A DNA stretch of 5,082 nt from Anaerolineae bacterium (GTDB lineage Bacteria; Chloroflexota; Anaerolineae; Aggregatilineales; Phototrophicaceae): positions 1 to 5,082 of the forward strand of contig JAIOHO010000378.1 of the NCBI GenBank assembly GCA_019912905.1, given 5' to 3'. Both the position numbers and the translations under genes were made by a program. Position 1 is the stretch's first letter. The number at the start of each line of letters is the position of its first letter. This document shows, piece by piece, positions 1 through 5,082 of the stretch. Below the pieces are notes generated by a model. The model was not told the DNA's origin. It saw only the letters and a list, made by a program, of their open reading frames with translations, and made no database searches.

Positions 1-469
1 GTGCCATCTCCGTCTCGCGTCCGGACTCGCGCGTTCCGGCGGGACCCTGATGCTGACGGTCGCCGAAGGCATAGCTGTCGATCGCCAGGACAACGTAACC
101 GGCCTGCGCCAGCGCCACCCCGCGCGGCGTCTCGTTGGCCCATTCCTCCCACAGCGGTTCAGCGAACAATTCGTCTTTGCCCAGCTCGTAGCGCCCGCCG
201 TGATAATGGCAGTAGAGCACCGCCGCGCCGTTGTGCTGATCCGGCACGAGCACATAGCCGGAAACCCTGTCGTCCAGGCCGTTGGCAAACTCGAACTTTT
301 CCAGGCGATACCCCCGGCGGCGCTCCGTCTCGACGATGTCCGGGTTGGGCGTGAATAACGGCGGCAGGTCGCCCAGCAGGTGATAAAGCTGGCTGCGAAG
401 CTGGACCTTGCGGGCATCCCACTCGGTCGCATCCGCCGGAACCGGCAGGATGAAGGGAGTCAGAACCAT
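1..469 (-). CDS. Alpha/beta hydrolase, dienelactone hydrolase / acetylxylan esterase-like (N-terminal part; C-terminus beyond left edge)
   Basis: Reading the minus strand from ATG at 469 gives an uninterrupted frame of 156 codons to the window edge, beginning MVLTPFILPVPADATEW. Seen: a helical lead-in (about residues 1-45), a beta-rich stretch (residues 54-75), then VLYCHYHGG (84-92), whose H-x-H-G-G matches the oxyanion-hole turn of alpha/beta hydrolases. Next comes GYVVLAIDSYAFGDR (124-138), the strand and loop that in large esterases of this fold reads as D-x-x-x-F-G-[ED]-R. The nucleophile elbow and the catalytic Asp and His would lie beyond the edge, so activity cannot be judged. The family hydrolyses carboxyl esters or lactones, probably in the cytoplasm since no signal peptide is visible. 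The start is supported by AGAGAGG seven bases upstream. It is divergent from the hydrolase at 520 with a 50 bp shared upstream region. The fold assignment is firm; the subfamily and substrate are inference. Confidence 0.8.
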   Translation of the reverse strand, partial: MVLTPFILPVPADATEWDARKVQLRSQLYHLLGDLPPLFTPNPDIVETERRRGYRLEKFEFANGLDDRVSGYVLVPDQHNGAAVLYCHYHGGRYELGKDELFAEPLWEEWANETPRGVALAQAGYVVLAIDSYAFGDRQHQGPAGTRESGRETEMA

Positions 470-476
470 ACGACAA

Positions 477-483
477 CCTCTCT
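477..483 (-). promoter_or_regulatory. Ribosome binding site of the leftward hydrolase
   Basis: The minus strand reads AGAGAGG, then seven bases (TTGTCGT), then ATG at 469. The spacing and purine content fit a Shine-Dalgarno site and fix the start of the leftward gene at 469. Confidence 0.6.
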
Positions 484-484
484 G

Positions 485-513
485 TAGGCAGAGACGAACG
501 GGTCGATTATAAT
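485..513 (+). promoter_or_regulatory. Sigma-70-type promoter predicted to give a leaderless mRNA for the hydrolase at 520
   Basis: A perfect -10 hexamer TATAAT lies at 508-513. With a 17-base spacer, the -35 position is TAGGCA (485-490), matching four of six bases of TTGACA. Transcription would start about seven bases after the -10, at or within a base or so of the A of the ATG at 520. No Shine-Dalgarno fits between the -10 and the ATG, so the mRNA would be leaderless. The promoter elements are seen directly; the start point is inferred from usual spacing. Confidence 0.55.
506..511 (-). promoter_or_regulatory. Possible -10 element of the leftward hydrolase, overlapping the rightward -10
   Basis: Bases 506-513 are ATTATAAT, which is its own reverse complement, so the minus strand also reads TATAAT (511 down to 506). 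Usual spacing would put the minus-strand start near 499, leaving a leader of about 30 bases that contains the AGAGAGG ribosome site. No convincing -35 is found upstream: the 17-base-spacer position reads TGGTGG, a poor match. This promoter is therefore less certain than the rightward one. Confidence 0.35.
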
Positions 514-519
514 GCGGGC

Positions 520-1377
520 ATGGACACACCACCACTTTACGAATTCGGCGGCGCGGGGCCGGTCATGCACCTGGCGGTCGCCAACGGTTTCCCGCCGCAA
601 ACGTACCAACCGTTACTCCAGCCGCTGACGGCCCAGTACCGGGTGGTCAGCCTGCCGCCGCGCGCGCTGTGGCCGCACATCGACCCGCCGCCGGAAGCCG
701 TTGGCTCCTGGCAGGACCTGGCCGACGATATTCTCCACGGCCTGCGGCAGTACAGCCTGAACCACGTGATTGCGGTCGGGCATTCCTTCGGCGGCGTCGC
801 CACGATCCGAGCTGCCCTGACCGAGCCGGAGCGTTTTCGTGCGCTCATCCTGCTCGATCCCACGCTGCTGCCGGTCTATATTACCAATGCGATTCGCCAG
901 GCGCGTGCGGAGGGTCAGACGCCGCGTATCCCGCTGGTTGACAGTGCGCTCAACCGGCGCAGCCAGTTTGCCAACGTGGACGAAGCCTATGCCTACTGGC
1001 GGGGCAAGCCGCTGTTCCACGACTGGTCGGATGCCGCTGTCCGGCTGTATGCCGAGAGCCTGACGCGTCCCGCCGCGAACGGAGGCGGGCTGGAGCTGGC
1101 CTGGCCGCGTGAGTGGGAAGCCTATTATTACCTGTCGATCGACGCCGACATCTGGGACGATCTGCCCCGGCTGCGCGGCCTGCTGCCCACCCTGATACTC
1201 CAGGGCGCGAACACGGACGCCTATGTGCCCGACTCGGCCAAACAGGTGCAGCAGATGCTGCCAGAGGCGACTCATATCACCCTGCCCGGCTACGGCCATC
1301 TGTTCCCGCTGGCTGCACCCGAGGCGACCCGCAAAATCATCGAAGGCTGGCTCCGCGAGCAGGCGCTCATCGGATAG
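520..1377 (+). CDS. Alpha/beta hydrolase, ANGFP-type (GHSFGG nucleophile elbow)
   Basis: The 285-residue protein is a complete single-domain alpha/beta hydrolase. Seen in order: the first core strand and oxyanion loop HLAVANGFPPQTYQPLL (17-33), where N-G-F-P replaces the more usual H-G; PPRALWP (46-52), the R-x-L-W block of this subfamily; the nucleophile elbow GHSFGG (87-92) with Ser89; a helical cap (about 115-205); the acid strand LILQGANTDAYVP (225-237) with Asp233 as the likely catalytic acid; and the histidine loop LPGYGHLFPL (255-264) with His260. The triad is thus intact. No signal peptide or membrane segment is visible, so it is probably cytoplasmic. The substrate is unknown; the family includes esterases, lipases and C-C hydrolases. 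The start at 520 aligns with the family N-terminus and sits directly after a TATAAT. The next gene follows 27 bp downstream on the same strand, suggesting an operon. Confidence 0.9.
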   Translation: MDTPPLYEFGGAGPVMHLAVANGFPPQTYQPLLQPLTAQYRVVSLPPRALWPHIDPPPEAVGSWQDLADDILHGLRQYSLNHVIAVGHSFGGVATIRAALTEPERFRALILLDPTLLPVYITNAIRQARAEGQTPRIPLVDSALNRRSQFANVDEAYAYWRGKPLFHDWSDAAVRLYAESLTRPAANGGGLELAWPREWEAYYYLSIDADIWDDLPRLRGLLPTLILQGANTDAYVPDSAKQVQQMLPEATHITLPGYGHLFPLAAPEATRKIIEGWLREQALIG

Positions 1378-1390
1378 ACACACCCTTACG

Positions 1391-1398
1391 AAAGGCGG
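1391..1398 (+). promoter_or_regulatory. Ribosome binding site of the second rightward hydrolase
   Basis: AAAGGCGG lies six bases upstream of ATG 1405, within the 27 bp gap after the preceding stop. It is a purine-rich, partly matching Shine-Dalgarno. Together with the absence of any terminator in the gap, it supports translation from a shared transcript. Confidence 0.5.
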
Positions 1399-1404
1399 CA
1401 GTGC

Positions 1405-2247
1405 ATGGGCGATTGGACGAATCACAACATTCAGGCCAACGGCATTCACCTCAACGTGCATCGTACCGGCGGCAACAAACCCCCACTGGTGCTGTCGCAT
1501 GGCTTTACCGACATCGGTCTGTGCTGGCGGCGCGTCACGCTGGAACTCGAAAGCGATTACGACGTGGTGATGTACGATGCGCGCGGGCATGGCCTGTCCT
1601 CTGGGCCGGAAAGCGGCTATGGTGCAGAAGTCCATGCAGCGGACCTGGCCGGGCTGATTGGCGCGCTGCGGCTAGATCAGCCGGTGGTCATGGGCCATTC
1701 GATGGGCGCGAACACGGCGGCCATTACCGCTGCCGAATATCCAGACCTCGTCCGCGCCGTGATTCTGGAAGATCCGCCCTGGTTCCTGCCGGTCGAGAAA
1801 CCGCAGACGGAACCGGATGACGACACCGACGATGTGAGGCCACCCAACCCCTGGCAGATGCGCGCGCAGCAGTTCAAAGGTATGTCGCGCGAGGACCTCA
1901 TGAGTTTCTGCCGCAGCACCAATCCAACCTGGGATGAAATCGACATCGAAGACTGGGCCGATTCCAAAGTGCAGTTCAACCTCGCCATTTTCGATGTGAC
2001 GCAGACCCCGGTGGAACCGACCTGGTGGCAGGAAACTGTCCGCCTGATTCAGGCTCCGCTGCTGCTGCTGACCGCCGACCCGGAACGCGGCGCGCTGGTC
2101 ACGGAGGAGGCCGCCCGGTTGGTGCTCGAACTCGGCAGTCAGGTGCGCGTGGTCGAGATCAGCGGGGCCGGTCACAGCATCCGCCGCGAGCAGTTCGAAC
2201 CCTACATGGCGGCAGTGACCGCCTTTCTGAAGGATCATCCCGTTTGA
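1405..2247 (+). CDS. Alpha/beta hydrolase (GHSMG nucleophile elbow), esterase/epoxide-hydrolase-like fold
   Basis: The 280-residue protein has a textbook alpha/beta hydrolase layout: beta strand and oxyanion loop VLSHGFTD (29-36); DARGHGLSSGP (58-68), the D-x-R-G-x-G-x-S block; the nucleophile elbow GHSMGA (97-102) with Ser99; EDPPWF (122-127) at the start of the cap; an acidic segment (EPDDDTDDV, 136-144) and a tryptophan-rich cap to about residue 208; LLLLTADPERG (219-229) with Asp225 as probable acid; and GAGHSIRREQF (254-264) with His257. A serine nucleophile argues against haloalkane dehalogenase and epoxide hydrolase, which use Asp. Esterase, C-C bond hydrolase or haloperoxidase-like activity remain possible. 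No export signal is seen. It differs clearly in sequence from the hydrolase just upstream, so the pair is not a recent tandem duplication. It is probably cotranscribed with the upstream gene. Confidence 0.92.
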   Translation: MGDWTNHNIQANGIHLNVHRTGGNKPPLVLSHGFTDIGLCWRRVTLELESDYDVVMYDARGHGLSSGPESGYGAEVHAADLAGLIGALRLDQPVVMGHSMGANTAAITAAEYPDLVRAVILEDPPWFLPVEKPQTEPDDDTDDVRPPNPWQMRAQQFKGMSREDLMSFCRSTNPTWDEIDIEDWADSKVQFNLAIFDVTQTPVEPTWWQETVRLIQAPLLLLTADPERGALVTEEAARLVLELGSQVRVVEISGAGHSIRREQFEPYMAAVTAFLKDHPV

Positions 2248-2312
2248 TTGGCGTCGGCCCGACCCGCGGCTGGTTACTGCGCGAACGCGGCCTGTAAACT
2301 GACTCTGGATTC

Positions 2313-2786
2313 ATGATCTACGAGATTCACCTGTACGTTCCCAAAACTGGCGAACTGACCCCGGCCATGATGGAATGGCTGTACGAGCACGGCCAGGAAA
2401 GCGGGCAGCCGGAACCCTTCTGGCCGGTCCGCCGCATCCGGCCTCATGCGCTGGCGCGGCGGCTGATGCGCCTGGATGCGACGCTGGTGCCGCTGCAAGG
2501 CCCGGGTGACGATGTGGAGCTGCATTACCCCAACGCCGAACTGGGGATCGTCCTCTATCTCCACGATCGCGGCGTGATCCTGTTCTTCCCCTACATGGCC
2601 TACAGCATTTACTCGCGGGTGGTGCTGGGCATCTGCTACACCTACATCCGCTACCTGTACGAGGTGGCCGGGTTCTGGAGCTTCGACCCTCAGATCAACC
2701 GCTTTGCCAGCGGGGATGATTTTGGCGCACTCGAACGCACAGCGGTGCTCATGGATCAGGTGATGCCCAAGCTGCTGTCCACCTGA
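2313..2786 (+). CDS. Protein of unknown function, 157 residues
   Basis: I do not recognise the family. The protein starts MIYEIHLYVPKTGELTP and has a helical, arginine-rich part (38-54, including RRIRPHALARRLMRL). It continues with a beta-like stretch ELHYPNAELGIVLYLHD (69-85) and a strongly hydrophobic aromatic segment GVILFFPYMAYSIYSRV (87-103). Then come GICYTYIRYLYEVAGFWSFD (106-125), PQINRF and an acidic amphipathic C-terminus. The hydrophobic region alternates with charged and Tyr residues, so it looks more like buried strands and helix of a soluble alpha+beta domain than a clean transmembrane helix. The codon pattern matches its neighbours, and the frame is open with a stop followed by noncoding sequence, so it is probably a real gene. 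It lies 65 bp after the hydrolase. No clear Shine-Dalgarno precedes ATG 2313 (best is CTGGA, weak), and a -10-like TAAACT lies at 2295-2300. It may be the operon's last gene or separately transcribed. Confidence 0.72.
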   Translation: MIYEIHLYVPKTGELTPAMMEWLYEHGQESGQPEPFWPVRRIRPHALARRLMRLDATLVPLQGPGDDVELHYPNAELGIVLYLHDRGVILFFPYMAYSIYSRVVLGICYTYIRYLYEVAGFWSFDPQINRFASGDDFGALERTAVLMDQVMPKLLST

Positions 2787-2992
2787 ATTCAGTGCGATTT
2801 TCGGACTGGGGCTGATCGTCTGGTATATCTGGGGCGGTGTTGTTCAGATGCGCAGCGTGCAAGCGTCAGCCTGGCGACCGATAAAAGATACTTGCCCTGC
2901 ACTCAGGTCGCTCGCTTCGATCAAACAAAAAGGCGGTGTCGTCTGCAAAGCGCACAGACACACCGCCCTGTTTCCATGTCCGGGTTCGAGCG
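2787..2992. other. Convergent intergenic region
   Basis: This stretch lies between the end of the unknown gene and the end of the E2 gene. Just after the stop is an imperfect hairpin: CAGT/ACTG plus CGA/TCG around a TTT loop with one G-G mismatch (2790-2808). It has no U-tract after it, so it is at best a weak transcript end for the rightward genes. Between about 2810 and 2920 I see no gene with a credible start or ribosome site. The intrinsic terminator of the leftward operon occupies 2923-2967. The frame starting at the ATG at 2848 runs through that terminator and into the E2 gene, so it is not counted as a gene. Confidence 0.6.
2923..2967 (-). terminator. Rho-independent terminator of the pyruvate dehydrogenase operon
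   Basis: Arms GGCGGTGT (2932-2939) and ACACCGCC (2960-2967) pair over eight bases. After one bulged C (2940), GTCTG (2941-2945) pairs with CAGAC (2955-2959) around a nine-base loop. On the minus strand the stem is followed directly by TTTTTGTTT (2931 down to 2923), the expected U-tract. The hairpin begins 25 bases after the E2 stop codon. On the plus strand the stem is followed only by CTGTTTCC, a poor U-tract, so it acts mainly on leftward transcripts. Confidence 0.85.
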
Positions 2993-4279
2993 CTACATCA
3001 GCAACCGCATTGGGTTTTCCAGCATGTCCTTGAACGCTTTCAGGAAGGCCGCGCCTTCCGCACCATCACTGATGCGGTGATCGACGCTGATCGTCACCAT
3101 CATGCGCTCGCCGACGCCAACGATGCCAGCCGCCAGGACGACCGGGACTTTCTTAGCGGTCCCAAAGGCCAGCACCCCGGCTTCCGGCGGGTTGATCACG
3201 GCAGCGAAATGCGCCACGTCGAACGGCCCCAGGTTGCTGGTGGAGAAGGTCGCGCCCTGAATATCCGCTGGTTTGATCTTGCCTTCGCGGGCGCGGGCCG
3301 CCATCGCCTTATTCTGCTCGGCCAGGGTGCCCAGCGCCACCTTATCGGCGTCCTGAGCGACGATGTAGATGACGCCCCCCTGAGTCAGCGCGACGGCGAT
3401 GCCGACGTGGATGCGCTTGTAGCGGACGGCCTTATCCCCGTAGTAATGCGAGTTCAGGTTGGGGAACTGGCGCAGAGTCAGCGCCGTGGCTTTGACCACC
3501 AGATCGTTGACGCTGATCCTGGTGCCGCCTTCCGGCAGGCTGTCGTTCAACTGCTTGCGCAGCGCCAGCATCGGGGCGACGTCGATTTCTGTGGTCACAT
3601 AAAAATGCGGAATCGTCTGCTGGCTTTCGATCGTCGTGGCCGCGATGCGCCGGCGCATGGTGGAAAATTCCTCGTAGACCACATCGTCGCTTTCGGGCGG
3701 TGGGGTGCGCGTCGGCGCTGCCAGCGGAATCCCTGCCGGAGCCGCACCCGTAGTCCGTCCAGGCATGCCCCGGGTCGGAGCCGCGCCGGGCTGGAAGTTC
3801 TCGACGTCCGCTTTGACGATGCGCCCACCGGGACCAGAACCGGCGACCTGCGCCAGATCGATGCCGCGGTCTTCCGCCATCTTACGGGCGACCGGCGAGA
3901 CTTTGAGGCGTCCATCCTCGGTCACGGCGGTCTGCTGTGCGCCGTTGCTTGGGGCGGATGCCTGGGCAGGCGCTTCTTCGGCTGCCGGTTCCGCCTGGGC
4001 CTGAGGAGAGGGCTTCGCCGCGGCCCCATTGGACGGGCCGGGTGCTGCCGCGGCTTCACCGGATTCGCCCACCTGCCCGATCACCGCGCCCTCGCTGATG
4101 CTGTCGCCGGGTTTGACCCCCTGGGCGATCAACACCCCATCGGCAGGCGCTTCGATCTCGACGGTGGCTTTATCGGCATCCATCTCCGCCACGATTTCAC
4201 CACTTTTGACGGCTTCGCCGATCTGCTTCAGCCAGTCGATCAGCGTGCCGTCCATAGAGGCGGTAATATCCTGTGCCAT
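2993..4279 (-). CDS. pdhC: Pyruvate dehydrogenase complex E2, dihydrolipoamide acetyltransferase
   Basis: The 428-residue protein transfers acetyl from the lipoyl arm to CoA and forms the core of the complex. Domains in order: one lipoyl domain (1-75) with the lipoylated lysine predicted at Lys37 in MDADKATVEIEAP; an Ala/Pro/Gln/Glu-rich flexible linker (76-122); the peripheral subunit-binding domain (126-162, VSPVARKMAEDRGIDL then GSGPGGRIVKADV); a second Pro-rich linker (163-197); and the catalytic domain (203-428). The catalytic domain shows TFSTSNLGPF (344-353) and the active-site signature DHRISDG (400-406), with His401 and Asp405. It ends MRLLM, typical of the family's very hydrophobic C-terminus. 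Length is normal for a one-lipoyl E2. An E2 of a related 2-oxo-acid complex is possible, but the neighbouring E1 beta favours pyruvate or a close analogue (acetoin, branched-chain). The ATG overlaps the E1 beta stop (TGATG) and has a strong AAGGAG eight bases upstream, so translation is probably coupled. The symbol is by role; naming varies between species. Confidence 0.93.
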   Translation of the reverse strand: MAQDITASMDGTLIDWLKQIGEAVKSGEIVAEMDADKATVEIEAPADGVLIAQGVKPGDSISEGAVIGQVGESGEAAAAPGPSNGAAAKPSPQAQAEPAAEEAPAQASAPSNGAQQTAVTEDGRLKVSPVARKMAEDRGIDLAQVAGSGPGGRIVKADVENFQPGAAPTRGMPGRTTGAAPAGIPLAAPTRTPPPESDDVVYEEFSTMRRRIAATTIESQQTIPHFYVTTEIDVAPMLALRKQLNDSLPEGGTRISVNDLVVKATALTLRQFPNLNSHYYGDKAVRYKRIHVGIAVALTQGGVIYIVAQDADKVALGTLAEQNKAMAARAREGKIKPADIQGATFSTSNLGPFDVAHFAAVINPPEAGVLAFGTAKKVPVVLAAGIVGVGERMMVTISVDHRISDGAEGAAFLKAFKDMLENPMRLLM

Positions 4280-5082
4280 CAGACAATCTCCTTCACCGCG
4301 TCAATGACCTTGCGCACGTCAGGCAGGGCCATCAATTCGATCTCTTTGGCGTAGGGTAAGGGTACATCCATCGCCGTCACGCGCTTGATGGGCGCGTCCA
4401 TGTAGTCGAAACAATGTTCCTGAATCTGCGCCGCGATCTCGCTGCCAAAGCTGTACATCGGCAGCGATTCCTCGACGATCACGCAGCGGTTGGTTTTCCT
4501 GAAGCTCTCGAACACCAGGTCCAGATCCAGCGGGCGCAGCCAGCGCATATCGACGACTTCGCATTCGATGCCGTCTTTTTCCAGACGTCCCGCCGCATCC
4601 AGCGCCCAATCGACGCCGCGTGCGTAGGCGACGATGGTCACATCGCTGCCTTCGCGCTTGATGTCACCTTTGCCAATGGGAATCAGGTAATCCGGTTCAT
4701 CTTCAGGCACCGGGCCGGGTTTGGAATAGAGCGCGATGCTCTCGGTAAACAGCACCGGATTCTCATCGCGGATGGCGGTCTTGAGCATCCCGTAGGCATC
4801 GCCAGGGGTCGAGGGGCAGCCGACGTACAGGCCGGGGAAATGCGCGAAAATCGGCTCCGGCGTGTGCGAGTGGGTGGCCGTGGCCTGGTCGCCCCAGCCG
4901 CTGGCCGCGCGAATCACCAGGGGAACGGTGAACTGGCCGTCGAACATATAGTGAATCTTGGCGGCATGGTTGACGATGGCATCCAGCGCCAGGAACGCAA
5001 AGTTAATCGTCATGATTTCAGCAACCGGGCGCAGTCCAGCCATCGCTGCACCGACCGCGGTCCCGGCGATCGCCATCTCCGA
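4279..5082 (-). CDS. pdhB: Pyruvate dehydrogenase E1 component, beta subunit (N-terminus beyond right edge)
   Basis: The frame is open to the window edge, where it reads SEMAIAGTAVG, an internal motif of E1 beta. The Met at 5076 is therefore not the start, and roughly 60 residues are missing compared with the usual 325-330. Counting from that Met: RPVAEIMTINF (16-26) and LDAIVNHAAKIHYMF (31-45), the conserved thiamine-diphosphate-domain helix; VPLVIRAASGWG (51-62); THSHTPEPIFAHFPGL (68-83), containing the conserved HS motif; CPSTPGDAYGMLKTAIRDENPVLFTES, split here as PSTPGDAYG (88-96) and AIRDENPVLF (101-110); then the C-terminal transketolase-like domain with VDMRWLRPLDLD (173-184), CVIVEES and VPLPYAKEIE. 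With E1 alpha it decarboxylates pyruvate using thiamine diphosphate and acetylates E2. It overlaps the E2 gene by one base. A branched-chain or acetoin E1 beta is the main alternative. Confidence 0.93.
   Translation of the reverse strand, partial: SEMAIAGTAVGAAMAGLRPVAEIMTINFAFLALDAIVNHAAKIHYMFDGQFTVPLVIRAASGWGDQATATHSHTPEPIFAHFPGLYVGCPSTPGDAYGMLKTAIRDENPVLFTESIALYSKPGPVPEDEPDYLIPIGKGDIKREGSDVTIVAYARGVDWALDAAGRLEKDGIECEVVDMRWLRPLDLDLVFESFRKTNRCVIVEESLPMYSFGSEIAAQIQEHCFDYMDAPIKRVTAMDVPLPYAKEIELMALPDVRKVIDAVKEIV
4288..4293 (-). promoter_or_regulatory. Shine-Dalgarno of E2 inside the end of the E1 beta gene
   Basis: The minus strand reads AAGGAG (4293 down to 4288) eight bases before the E2 ATG at 4279. 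It lies within the last codons of E1 beta. This is a near-perfect ribosome site. With the TGATG stop/start overlap it fixes the E2 start and suggests that ribosomes finishing E1 beta reinitiate on E2, keeping subunit ratios linked. Confidence 0.8.

Noticed and set aside
159..476. A 105-codon minus-strand frame at the left, starting at 476
   Set aside because: It overlaps the hydrolase frame that starts at 469, which has HYHGG and DSYAFGDR motifs and a proper ribosome site. This product is low-complexity Arg/Gly/Pro-rich.
613..1635. A 340-codon minus-strand open frame antisense to both rightward hydrolases
   Set aside because: The plus strand carries complete catalytic triads in two family-typical proteins. 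The antisense product has no recognisable motif and spans the gap between two genes.
1113..1820. A 235-codon plus-strand frame overlapping two hydrolases
   Set aside because: Its product is Arg/Ala/Pro-rich without motifs and bridges the end of one real gene and the start of the next in a different frame, so it is a shadow.
2264..2290. Inverted repeat CCGCG/CGCGG in the gap after the second hydrolase
   Set aside because: It has only five pairs with a 17-base loop and no U-tract, which is expected by chance in GC-rich DNA. It is not counted as a terminator or attenuator.
2790..2808. Hairpin after the unknown gene as its terminator
   Set aside because: The stem is short with a central G-G mismatch and is not followed by a run of T, so it is not a convincing intrinsic terminator.
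2936..4354. A 472-codon plus-strand open frame lying antisense to the E2 gene
   Set aside because: It is rich in Asp, His, Arg and Gly with no domain pattern, which is typical of the complement of a GC-rich gene. The minus strand clearly encodes E2 with intact lipoyl, binding and catalytic motifs, and the frame also starts inside the terminator.
1..5082. CRISPR array, insertion sequence, tRNA, defence or toxin system
   Set aside because: No spaced direct repeats, transposase motifs, terminal inverted repeats, tRNA-like folds or defence-domain signatures were seen on either strand. The genes are ordinary hydrolases, one unassigned protein and pyruvate dehydrogenase subunits.

Overview
The window is about 5 kb of GC-rich bacterial chromosome with strong G/C preference at third codon positions. 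It shows no mobile, phage, tRNA, rRNA or CRISPR signature. Two leads point weakly to Chloroflexota (Anaerolineae-like): the style of the pyruvate dehydrogenase proteins and the neighbouring 'ANGFP' type alpha/beta hydrolase. The sequence alone does not fix the taxon.

Left part (1-2786). A divergent promoter region of only 50 bp (470-519) separates a leftward hydrolase gene (runs off the left edge; carries an H-x-H-G-G motif and resembles the dienelactone hydrolase / acetylxylan esterase side of the alpha/beta hydrolase fold) from a rightward series of three genes. The first two rightward genes are complete alpha/beta hydrolases of two different subfamilies (nucleophile elbows GHSFGG and GHSMGA), 27 bp apart and probably cotranscribed. 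The third, after a 65 bp gap, is a 157-residue protein I cannot assign. Three distinct alpha/beta hydrolases therefore sit together, which suggests ester or lactone turnover, but no substrate can be read from the sequence.

Middle (2787-2992). This is a convergent intergenic region. It contains a good intrinsic terminator for the leftward genes (GC stem followed by TTTTTGTTT on the minus strand). It also has a short open stretch that would read as a membrane-helix-like peptide but has no start codon.

Right part (2993-5082, minus strand). These are the last two genes of a pyruvate dehydrogenase operon: the E1 beta subunit (N-terminus beyond the right edge) and the complete E2 dihydrolipoamide acetyltransferase. 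They overlap by one base (TGATG) and a strong Shine-Dalgarno lies inside the end of E1 beta. E1 beta with E1 alpha (expected to the right, outside the window) decarboxylates pyruvate. E2 takes the acetyl group on its lipoyl arm and passes it to CoA.

No new multi-gene system was found. The observations most worth a second look are the palindromic ATTATAAT element, whose plus-strand reading predicts a leaderless mRNA starting at the hydrolase ATG, and the unassigned 157-residue protein.
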